Source: Streptomyces aureoverticillatus (GTDB taxonomy: Bacteria > Actinomycetota > Actinomycetes > Streptomycetales > Streptomycetaceae). From it: a DNA stretch of 64,000 nucleotides. The notes under the pieces are model-generated. The model ran no database searches. It had not been told where the DNA came from and saw nothing but the letters and a program-made list of their open reading frames with translations. This document shows positions 33,850-41,477 of this stretch, in pieces. Where the stretch lies: assembly GCF_014649395.1 (NCBI RefSeq), contig NZ_BMSY01000012.1, positions 1 to 64,000 of the forward strand, written 5' to 3'. Each line of letters begins with the position of its first letter. Position 1 is the first letter of the stretch. A program made the position numbers and the translations under genes.

Positions 33850-35166
33850 ATGGCAGCACCGCATCGCCGTCCCGGGAGGCCCGAGTTGACCGATCCATGG
33901 CTGGCTCTGGAGCCCGGCGCCGACCCCGCCGAGCGGGTGCGGACGATGCGGAGCGCGCATGAGCGGTTCACGGCGGCGGGAACCGTCGCCCGCCCCGTGC
34001 GCTCCGTGGTCGCCGAGTCCTGGCGCCGCTCGGTGCGGGCACGGGTCAGCCCGGAGGACACCGGGGCCTCGGTCGAGCTGACGGCCGGCGATCTGGGGGC
34101 GTATCGGTCGGAGCATCCGCTGTCGCGGGTGATGCCGCTGTTCCGCGAGTTGGTGGGCGGCTTCGCCAAGGACGGGGAGCACCTGCTGGCGGTGTGCGAC
34201 GCGCACGGCCGACTGCTCTGGGTCGAGGGGCATCCGGCCACGCGGCTGCGGGCGGGGCGGATGAACTTCGTGCCGGGCGCGCGGTGGGCGGAGTCGGCGA
34301 TGGGCACGAACGCGCCCGGGACGGCGGTGGCCGTGGACCGGCCGGTGCAGGTGTTCGCGACGGAGCACTTCGTGCGCCGGGTGCAGCCGTGGACGTGTGC
34401 GGCCGCGCCGGTGCACGATCCTCGCTCTGGTCGACTGCTCGGTGCCGTCGACATCACCGGCGGGGACTGCCTGGCGCACCCACACAGCCTGGCCTTCGTG
34501 CAGGCCGTCGCGCGGGCGGCGGAGTCCCAACTCGCCCTGCTGGCACCGCCGGTGGAGGCCGACGGCACCCTGGAGCTGACGGCGCTCGGGCGGGACGAGG
34601 GCCTGCTGGTCGTGGGCGGCCGCAAACTGCGGCTGAGCCGGCGGCACAGCGAGATCGTGGTGCTGCTCGCCCGTCACCCGGAGGGGCTGAGCGGGGATGA
34701 GCTGCTGTGCGCACTGTACGCGGACGAGTCGGTGACGCCGGTGACGTTGCGGGCGGAGCTGGCGCGGCTGCGGCAGGTGCTGGGGCCGGAGGTGCTGCGG
34801 TCGCGGCCGTACCGTCTCGCGGTGCCGGTCACGTCGGACGTGGATGTCGTCGAACGGCGGCTGGGGTGCGGGGCGGTGACGGCGGCCGTGTCGGTGTACG
34901 CGGGCCCGTTGCTGCCGGGGTCGCAGGCGCCCGCGGTGGTGCGGCTGCGGCGGAGGCTGACCGACCAGGTACGGGCGGCGCTCATCGCGCGCGGCGACCC
35001 CGACCTGCTGTCGGACTGGGTGCACGCGCCGTGGGGAGAGGACGACGTGGAGGCGTGGCGGGCGTTGGCGGCGGCGCGGCCGACGGCACCTGTCGTGGCA
35101 CGGTTGCGGACCCTCGACTCGGAGCTGTCGGCCGACCCGGCGAGCTCCGTCTGCCGCCGCCCCTAG
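33850..35166 (+). CDS. AcoR-like GAF-domain transcriptional regulator
   Basis: About 438 residues. The N-terminal half is the GAF-type sensory region of AcoR-like regulators (VVAESWRRSVRARVSPEDTG near 50, DAHGRLLWVEGHPATRLRAG near 118, NFVPGARWAESAMGTNAPGT near 140). No AAA+ central domain follows. Instead a winged-helix or BTAD-like part takes over (LRLSRRHSEIVVLLARHPEG near 260, PVTLRAELARLRQVLGPEVL near 296). It lies just upstream of an aldehyde dehydrogenase gene on the same strand and probably controls it. The start is unclear: ATG 33850 has GGGG 5 nt upstream; GTG 33781 would lengthen it by 23 codons. Confidence 0.75.
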   Translation: MAAPHRRPGRPELTDPWLALEPGADPAERVRTMRSAHERFTAAGTVARPVRSVVAESWRRSVRARVSPEDTGASVELTAGDLGAYRSEHPLSRVMPLFRELVGGFAKDGEHLLAVCDAHGRLLWVEGHPATRLRAGRMNFVPGARWAESAMGTNAPGTAVAVDRPVQVFATEHFVRRVQPWTCAAAPVHDPRSGRLLGAVDITGGDCLAHPHSLAFVQAVARAAESQLALLAPPVEADGTLELTALGRDEGLLVVGGRKLRLSRRHSEIVVLLARHPEGLSGDELLCALYADESVTPVTLRAELARLRQVLGPEVLRSRPYRLAVPVTSDVDVVERRLGCGAVTAAVSVYAGPLLPGSQAPAVVRLRRRLTDQVRAALIARGDPDLLSDWVHAPWGEDDVEAWRALAAARPTAPVVARLRTLDSELSADPASSVCRRP

Positions 35167-35395
35167 GCGTAGGCCAGGTGGGAACACCCGTCGCAGGCGA
35201 GGCGGGAACTCCCGGCCGAAGGCCAGGCGGAACCCCCGGCCGAAGGCCAGGCGGGGGCTCCCGTCGCACGCGAGGCGGGAACCCCGTGCCGAAGGCCAGG
35301 CGGGGACTCCCCCGGCACACGTCGGGCAGAACTTCGCGGGGCACGCCCGGAAGACCTTCCCGGCACGCGCCGGGGAGGGCGATGGCTGCCCCACC
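35167..35395. repeat. Degenerate ~25-bp tandem repeat in the regulator/dehydrogenase gap
   Basis: Six or more adjacent units of about 24-26 bp, built on GGCGGGAACTCCCGGCCGAA followed by GGCCA, fill the gap. The units differ by substitutions and small indels (for example GTCGCACGCGA replacing GCCGAAGGCCA). Each contains a small GGGAA..TTCCC-like inverted element. The rest to 35527 holds the dehydrogenase ribosome site and probably its promoter. Confidence 0.75.
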
Positions 35396-35527
35396 CGCAC
35401 CATCCCGGGGCCGCCTGCGGGGCACCGTGAACGCGGGTGCCCCGCAACGTACTTGCAACCTCCGCGTCCCTAGCCTCCGGCGGAGAGCTGCCCAACGGCG
35501 GGCGGCGTGTCCGGGGAGGCAGTCAAG

Positions 35528-37051
35528 ATGGCCCGTTACGCAGCGCCCGGTACGGAGGGCGCAGTCGTCTCCTATGAGGCCCGGTACGACCACTACATCG
35601 GCGGGGAGTACGTGGCGCCCGCGCGTGGGCAGTACTTCGAGAATCCGAGCCCGATCAACGGTCAGCCGTTCACCGAGATCGCCCGGGGCACGGCCGAGGA
35701 CGTGGAGCGCGCGCTGGACGCGGCGCACGCGGCGGCGCCCGCGTGGGGGCGTACGTCCGTGGGTGAGCGCGCGGCCATCCTCCGGCAGATCGCCGACCGC
35801 ATGGAGGCCAACCTCGAGACGCTCGCGGTGGCCGAGAGCTGGGAGAACGGCAAGCCCGTGCGGGAAACGCTGGCGGCCGACATTCCGCTGGCCATCGACC
35901 ACTTCCGCTACTTCGCCGGGGTGATCCGGGCGCAGGAGGGGTCGCTGAGCCAGATCGACGACGACACCGTCGCGTACCACCTGCACGAGCCGCTGGGCGT
36001 GGTGGCGCAGATCATTCCGTGGAACTTCCCGATCCTGATGGCGACATGGAAGCTGGCGCCCGCCCTCGCCGCCGGGAACGCGGTCGTCCTCAAGCCCGCC
36101 GAGCAGACCCCCGCGTCGATCCACGTCTGGCTCAGCCTGATCGGTGATCTGCTGCCGCCCGGCGTGGTCAACGTCGTGAACGGCTTCGGCGTGGAGGCGG
36201 GCAAGCCGCTCGCGTCCAGTCCGCGAGTCGCCAAGGTCGCCTTCACCGGGGAGACGACGACGGGGCGGTTGATCATGCAGTACGCCTCGGAGAACATCAA
36301 GCCGGTGACGCTGGAGCTCGGCGGCAAGAGCCCGAACATCTTCTTCGACGACGTGTGGGCCGCCGACGACGACTTCCGCGACAAGGCGCTCGAGGGCTTC
36401 ACCATGTTCGCGCTGAACCAGGGTGAAGTGTGCACGTGTCCGTCGCGGGCGCTGATCCAGCGCGGCCACTACAGCGAGTTCCTCGAGGAGGCGATCGCCC
36501 GGACCGAGCGGATCAAGCCGGGGCACCCGCTCGACACCGACACGATGATCGGCGCCCAGGCCTCCAACGACCAGCTGGAGAAGATCCTGTCGTACCTGGA
36601 CATCGGCCAGCAGGAAGGCGCCAAGGTGCTGACGGGCGGCCAGCGCATCGAGTACGACGGAGAGCTGGCGGGCGGCTGGTACGTCCAGCCCACGATCTTC
36701 GAGGGCAACAACCGGATGCGGATCTTCCAGGAGGAGATCTTCGGTCCGGTCGTGTCGGTCGCGTCCTTCAACGACTTCGACGACGCCATCAAGATCGCCA
36801 ACGACACCTTGTACGGCCTGGGTGCTGGGGTGTGGACGCGGGACATCAACACCGCCTACCGCGCGGGCCGTTCGATCCAGGCGGGCCGCGTGTGGACGAA
36901 CTGCTACCACGCGTACCCTGCACACGCGGCGTTCGGCGGCTACAAGCAGTCAGGCATCGGACGTGAGAACCACAAGATGATGCTGGAGCACTACCAGCAG
37001 ACGAAGAACCTTCTGGTGTCGTACTCCCCGCAGAAGCTCGGCTTCTTCTAG
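35528..37051 (+). CDS. NAD-dependent aldehyde dehydrogenase
   Basis: A 507-residue class I-type aldehyde dehydrogenase. Landmarks are PWNFPILMATWKLAPALAAG near 165-184 (cofactor-binding region), FTGETTTGR near 240, LELGGKSPNIFF near 262 (general-base glutamate), and GEVCTCPSRALIQ near 302 (nucleophile cysteine in a GEVCTCPSR context, as in ExaC/AcoD acetaldehyde dehydrogenases). It should oxidise acetaldehyde or related short aldehydes to acids. The ATG at 35528 has GGGGAGG 9 nt upstream. The neighbouring AcoR-like regulator fits an acetoin, ethanol or aldehyde-responsive unit. Full length and intact. Confidence 0.92.
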   Translation: MARYAAPGTEGAVVSYEARYDHYIGGEYVAPARGQYFENPSPINGQPFTEIARGTAEDVERALDAAHAAAPAWGRTSVGERAAILRQIADRMEANLETLAVAESWENGKPVRETLAADIPLAIDHFRYFAGVIRAQEGSLSQIDDDTVAYHLHEPLGVVAQIIPWNFPILMATWKLAPALAAGNAVVLKPAEQTPASIHVWLSLIGDLLPPGVVNVVNGFGVEAGKPLASSPRVAKVAFTGETTTGRLIMQYASENIKPVTLELGGKSPNIFFDDVWAADDDFRDKALEGFTMFALNQGEVCTCPSRALIQRGHYSEFLEEAIARTERIKPGHPLDTDTMIGAQASNDQLEKILSYLDIGQQEGAKVLTGGQRIEYDGELAGGWYVQPTIFEGNNRMRIFQEEIFGPVVSVASFNDFDDAIKIANDTLYGLGAGVWTRDINTAYRAGRSIQAGRVWTNCYHAYPAHAAFGGYKQSGIGRENHKMMLEHYQQTKNLLVSYSPQKLGFF

Positions 37052-37366
37052 AGGACCGATAGAAGGCGCCTGACCTGGCCCTTTTTTTCCCGTCAGGCGC
37101 CTCCTGTTCGGCTCAGCTCATCCCGCAGGCGCCGAACCCTGTCTGACCCGATCCCACTCCTGCATGGACTGCTCGATGAGAGGGCCGGCCCGCTGGTACC
37201 GCACGGAGCAGTTCGGCCTTTTCGGCGCGACGGCACACCCCGTAGACGGCGCCGCCACCGGCGATCAGGACTGGGCAGGAGAAGACGGTGTCGAGCGGGG
37301 GACAGCGTCGGTCCGGGTGTCGATGCCCCTCAAGGCGTTCTCCTCCCCGGAATTGCGGCTGCTGGT
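37052..37366. other. Intergenic stretch between convergent genes
   Basis: About 315 bases with the stem-loop at 37064-37102 at its left end. An 85-codon minus-strand frame (37113-37370) has poor composition and no ribosome site, so I do not call it. Confidence 0.5.
37064..37102 (+). terminator. Stem-loop after the aldehyde dehydrogenase gene
   Basis: AGGCGCCTGAC (37064-37074) is perfectly complementary to GTCAGGCGCCT (37092-37102). The T-tract (seven Ts) lies inside the 17-nt loop rather than after the stem. It sits 13 nt after the stop codon, a good position for a terminator, and is convergent with the glycosyltransferase gene. Confidence 0.75.
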
Positions 37367-38509
37367 TCACCGCTCGATCTGGTCGAACAGCGATTCCCAG
37401 CGATCCAGTACGGTGGGCAGCGCGAGCGTGGAGACGTGCTCGCGCGCGGCGCGCCCGTAGCGCTCCCGCCGCGTGTCGTCCTCGATCAGCACACGCAGTG
37501 CGTCCGCGAACGCGGCCGTGTCACCAGGCTGCACCAGGGTGCCGGTTCGTGCGTGGTCGACGAGTTCCCGCACTCCGCCCGAGAGGTCGTAGCTGATGCA
37601 GGGCACTCCACATGCGGAAGCCTCGGCCAGGGCCATCGGACGTCCCTCGCGCTCGCTGGTCAGCGCGACCAATGACATCTCCTGATAGGCCGTCGCCATG
37701 TCCTGTACTCTGCCGCGGAAATACACGCGCTCGGCGATCCCGCAGCGCTCTGCGTACTCACCGAGCGCCGCTTTCTGCGGACCGTCGCCAAAGATGTGCA
37801 GTTCCCAGTCCGGGTGGTCGGCGGCCGCCATGGCGAACGCTTGAAGCAACCGGTCCAGGCGCTTGACAGCTTCCAAACGGCCCACGGCGCCGATCCGCTT
37901 GGTGTTCAGGGGCGCGATGCCCGTGGGGGTGAAGGGCAACGGGTTGGGCACCACTTCGGCATTGGGCAGCCTGCGGCGTCGGAACTCGGCGGCGTCACCC
38001 TCGCTGAGAAAGACGGACTTCTCCAGCGTTGGGTAATGCCGCTGGATGAGCCCGAGGTTTGCTGAGGTGTGCGCTTGAAGGAATGACTCGTGATACTGCC
38101 CAATGCCTTTGAGGTGCGGCCACTCGACAGCCTGCAGCCAGTCCACAGCCCACGGCGAGCCGACGATGAGGTAGCCGTCGTCCACCGTGGCGAACCGTTG
38201 CGCCAGCAGGGACCGGGCCCGCATTCGCTCTCTCCGCCCGGCGCGGGCCCGGCGGATGCGGGTGGGGTCGAGCCGCTGGGCGAGGGTGGCTGCCTGCCGT
38301 GCTGAGGTGGGCGGTTCGCGGTAGAGCGTTGTGTGGCGGTAGGCCGGTCTGACGTTGTAGGTATGTGGCTCGTTGCTCGGCCGGATTCCGATCAACTCCA
38401 CGCAGTGCCCACGGTCCCCGAGCCCCTGGGCGAGGGTGTGCATCACGCGCTGCGAGCCACCCATCGAGTCGACGTCAATGCCGACGAGAAAGATGTTGCG
38501 CGGGCTCAT
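37367..38509 (-). CDS. GT4 family glycosyltransferase
   Basis: A 380-residue GT-B fold glycosyltransferase. The N-terminal Rossmann motif is IDVDSMGGSQRVMHTLAQGL near 11-30 (donor or acceptor glycine loop), IGAVGRLEAVKRLDRLLQAF near 206-225 begins the Glycos_transf_1 domain, and the E-x7-E motif is EREGRPMALAEASACGVPCI near 288-307. A retaining mechanism with an NDP-sugar is expected. The start overlaps the end of the preceding GT2/TagF gene by ATGA (38506-38509), so the two are translationally coupled. The context of a teichoic-acid-type polymerase suggests a wall-polymer glycosylation role. Confidence 0.88.
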   Translation of the reverse strand: MSPRNIFLVGIDVDSMGGSQRVMHTLAQGLGDRGHCVELIGIRPSNEPHTYNVRPAYRHTTLYREPPTSARQAATLAQRLDPTRIRRARAGRRERMRARSLLAQRFATVDDGYLIVGSPWAVDWLQAVEWPHLKGIGQYHESFLQAHTSANLGLIQRHYPTLEKSVFLSEGDAAEFRRRRLPNAEVVPNPLPFTPTGIAPLNTKRIGAVGRLEAVKRLDRLLQAFAMAAADHPDWELHIFGDGPQKAALGEYAERCGIAERVYFRGRVQDMATAYQEMSLVALTSEREGRPMALAEASACGVPCISYDLSGGVRELVDHARTGTLVQPGDTAAFADALRVLIEDDTRRERYGRAAREHVSTLALPTVLDRWESLFDQIER

Positions 38510-41370
38510 CGAATGTCACCTTCGAAGAACAAGTCGACTACGGCCTTGCTCGACTGTCCGGTCTCACGGGAGTTGAACGTTCGCTGGAAGCGGGCGTACG
38601 ACTCGCTCCATTGCCGGCGTACCCGGTCCAAATTTCGCAGGACCTCAATGAGGTCGGCAGTGGTATCCAGCATAGGTCCGGGCGTGATCTCCGGCAGTTC
38701 GTAGTACGTACCACGGGCGCCGGTGCGGTATTCCTCGTAATCGTCGGTGAACAACAGAATCGGACGCCCCAGGTTGGCGTAGTCGAACATCACCGAGGAG
38801 TAGTCCGTGAGCAGGGCGTCGGAGGCGAGCATCAGGTCGTTGATGTCGGGGAAGCTTCCCCCGTCGCGCACCGCGTGCCCCAATTCGCGGGGAACACTGA
38901 ATCGGTCGTAGTAGTGCGGCCGCACCACGATGATCCAATCCCGGCCGACCTTTTCGGTCAATTCCTGCAGATTCACCCGGATCGAATCCCCACTGCCGCG
39001 AGCATTGTCTCGGAATGTGGGTGCGTAGAGCAGCATCTTGCGGCTGTCGGGCACCTGCAGTCGCGCACGGGCCCGGGCGGCCCGCTCGCGCTGCTCCGGG
39101 GTGTTCCAGTGCACCAGCACGTCATTGCGCGGCATACCGCTGCGGATGAGTTCGCCCGAGTACTCGTTGGCCGCCACGAAGGTCTTCTCGAACTCCTCAC
39201 TGGGCGCGATCAGGGCGTCCCAGCGGGCGACCATGTCGCGGTGCCTCTGCTGGGTGCTGGGCGTCCCCATCCTCAATTCGGGTGCATCGAAGCCCATCCG
39301 TTTCAGTGGCTGGCCATGCCAGGTCTGCAGGTAGCGGGTCTCGGGCCGCTTGGGGTAGGCGGCAGGGAAGCCATGCGAGTCGACCCAGTACTTCGCGCGG
39401 GCGAGCGCACCGACGTAACGCCAACTCCCGCGCCGCACCAGGTCCACGCCCGCGGGGAAAGAGTCGCGATTGCCGGAGTAGGACCACACCGCACGCAGCG
39501 GCAGCCCGCGCCGAACCAGCTCCTCGTAGAGGTAGCGGGGGCTGTCGGCGTAACCACGGCCTTCCAGCGCTTCGAAAAGGACGAGGCTGTCGTCCATGGG
39601 CAGTTTCAGCAGCTCGTGGTAGACCAGAGCCTTGGCGCTCGGACCCGTCACCTTGCGGCGCAGGCGGTGCAGTTTGCGGCGCACCGGCTTGAGCCGCGGT
39701 GCGACGGCCTCCGCGCATCCCAGCGCCTTGGTCCGTGCCCAGGTCAGTTCGAGCCGTCCCGGTCCGCGGTCCTCACGCCCCACATGCACCGTGTGCGTGA
39801 TGAGCGCTCCGTGGTGCGACAGCCGCGCCCGCAGCGGCTTGAGGTCGGTCGGCGCCAACAAGGGGTCGCTGCGCCGCAGTCCCAGCCGCTCCAGTGTGAT
39901 CGTGGGATGGCTGCGCCCCTTGAAACCCTTGATTCCGAGCGGGATGTCGCACAGGTCGATGCCGATTTCGGCATCGTAGACATCCGGCTCTCCACCGCCT
40001 GCCGGACGGTAGGCGAACGAGATCTTCAGTGGGGCTCCGGCAGCCGTCAGCCACAGTTCACCACCAGCACCGACGCCGCCTTCGGACAACAGCCGCCCAG
40101 GGTCATATGTACGCAGTGCCAGGTGGAGCGAGCGGCCGTGCGAGGCCAGCGCGACCACTTCATGCCGCACCGGGCAGCTGGCGAAGGGCTGGTCGTCCAG
40201 GCGCCAGTCGGTGATGTCCAGCACTGCGGCAGCATGCTCATCCGTGGGCCCAGGCCGACCCCAATAGACCCTGTCTCCCGCACGCGTAACGTGGCGCGGT
40301 GCGAGCAGTGGGCTGCTGAGTGTGCTCGCGCACTGCACCGCCTCGTCGATCCGTCCCTGCGCGAGCAGGTACTGACAGATCCGCTGCTCGTGCGGGAGCT
40401 GCTCGGATGCCTCGTCCGCGATCTCATCCAGGTAGGGGGTGATGACGTCGTTGAACTGCTCTACCCAGCCACGGTCGCGGAAAGGGAGGTCACCCAGGTA
40501 CAACCGCAGATCGTGCTTGAGGAACTTATGGTCCTTGGCAGGCCGTAGATCGGAATTGCTGCTCTCGTCCAAGAAGGCGTCGATGAGCCGGGCCACTTTG
40601 ACTCGGTCGACCACGTTGAGGATTTTGTGACGGCTGGAGGAGATGGAGAGGTTGTCCCGGGCGGCGGCGAGTCGCCAGGTGTAGACCGCCCATGGTACGA
40701 CTGCGAAGCTGCGGGCCAGAGTAAACGCCTGAGCCGAGAAGAGCTGGTCCTCGTAGTGGATGCCTTCAGGGAACCGCATGTGGTGGCGCTCGATGAAATC
40801 AGTGCGGTAGAGCTTGTTCGTGCAGAGGTGATCGAGAAAGTACTCGGGTGCCGCACGGATGCCCTCGATGACTGTGGCGTCCTTGAAGAGATCTGGATAC
40901 CACAGTCTGGAGCGGCCGCTCTCTTCGAAGAGCCGGGTGACCCCACCGGTGACGAAGTCGGCTCCGGTCCTTTCAATGGTCAGCAGTATGGACTTGCAGG
41001 CGTGCATGGGGAGTTCGTCATCGCTGTCGAGGAACATGATGTGGGGCGCCCTGGCAACAGCGATACCGGCGTTGCGCGGGGCGCTGCAACCACCGCTGTT
41101 CTTGCTCAACCGCAGGTAGCGCACCCGGGGATCGAGCTCGCCCAACCGGCGGGCGACCAAGGGAGTCTCGTCCGTCGAGTGGTCGTCCGAGATGATCACT
41201 TCAAGATTACGCAGCGACTGGTTGAGCACTGACGTCACTGCACGGGACAGGCGCCGCGGGTCGTTGTGGACAATCACGATGACGGTCACATCGGGGATGT
41301 GTGAAGTCATCTCCGCCCTGTCGTCGTACTCCCTGCCATGGCATCCCGGCGTGCTACCGAACAGATGCAT
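38506..41370 (-). CDS. Bifunctional GT2 glycosyltransferase / CDP-glycerol glycerophosphotransferase
   Basis: A 954-residue fusion. Residues about 27-280 form a GT2 domain (VTVIVIVHNDPRRLSRAVTS, SDDHSTDETPLV, and DSDDELP as the DxD-like site). Residues about 600-950 form a TagF/TarF-type CDP-glycerol:poly-glycerophosphate transferase (LQTWHGQPLKRMGFDAPELR, LLYAPTFRDN, IIVVRPHYYDRF, and LLTDYSSVMFDYANLGRPIL). This pairs glycosylation with polyol-phosphate polymerisation on one chain, as in several actinobacterial teichoic-acid enzymes. ATG 41370 is chosen for GGGAG 5 nt upstream; ATG 41310 begins at the GT2 domain itself. Cytoplasmic, membrane-associated. Coupled to the following GT4. Confidence 0.88.
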   Translation of the reverse strand: MHLFGSTPGCHGREYDDRAEMTSHIPDVTVIVIVHNDPRRLSRAVTSVLNQSLRNLEVIISDDHSTDETPLVARRLGELDPRVRYLRLSKNSGGCSAPRNAGIAVARAPHIMFLDSDDELPMHACKSILLTIERTGADFVTGGVTRLFEESGRSRLWYPDLFKDATVIEGIRAAPEYFLDHLCTNKLYRTDFIERHHMRFPEGIHYEDQLFSAQAFTLARSFAVVPWAVYTWRLAAARDNLSISSSRHKILNVVDRVKVARLIDAFLDESSNSDLRPAKDHKFLKHDLRLYLGDLPFRDRGWVEQFNDVITPYLDEIADEASEQLPHEQRICQYLLAQGRIDEAVQCASTLSSPLLAPRHVTRAGDRVYWGRPGPTDEHAAAVLDITDWRLDDQPFASCPVRHEVVALASHGRSLHLALRTYDPGRLLSEGGVGAGGELWLTAAGAPLKISFAYRPAGGGEPDVYDAEIGIDLCDIPLGIKGFKGRSHPTITLERLGLRRSDPLLAPTDLKPLRARLSHHGALITHTVHVGREDRGPGRLELTWARTKALGCAEAVAPRLKPVRRKLHRLRRKVTGPSAKALVYHELLKLPMDDSLVLFEALEGRGYADSPRYLYEELVRRGLPLRAVWSYSGNRDSFPAGVDLVRRGSWRYVGALARAKYWVDSHGFPAAYPKRPETRYLQTWHGQPLKRMGFDAPELRMGTPSTQQRHRDMVARWDALIAPSEEFEKTFVAANEYSGELIRSGMPRNDVLVHWNTPEQRERAARARARLQVPDSRKMLLYAPTFRDNARGSGDSIRVNLQELTEKVGRDWIIVVRPHYYDRFSVPRELGHAVRDGGSFPDINDLMLASDALLTDYSSVMFDYANLGRPILLFTDDYEEYRTGARGTYYELPEITPGPMLDTTADLIEVLRNLDRVRRQWSESYARFQRTFNSRETGQSSKAVVDLFFEGDIR

Positions 41371-41477
41371 TTTCTCTCCCGCACATGCACAACTCCCGTG
41401 GTCTCGGACTAACTCTGCACGTAAGCGGCACTGTGGTGCTTGGTGTGCCGGGCAAGCCAACGGCATTCCTCAAATGC

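Noticed and set aside
37113..37370. 85-codon minus-strand frame after the dehydrogenase
   Set aside because: No ribosome site and no protein-like pattern. It overlaps the first bases of the GT4 gene end and is likely chance.
38365..40548. 727-codon plus-strand open frame
   Set aside because: Shadow of the GT2/TagF fusion and GT4; no recognisable domains and no ribosome site.
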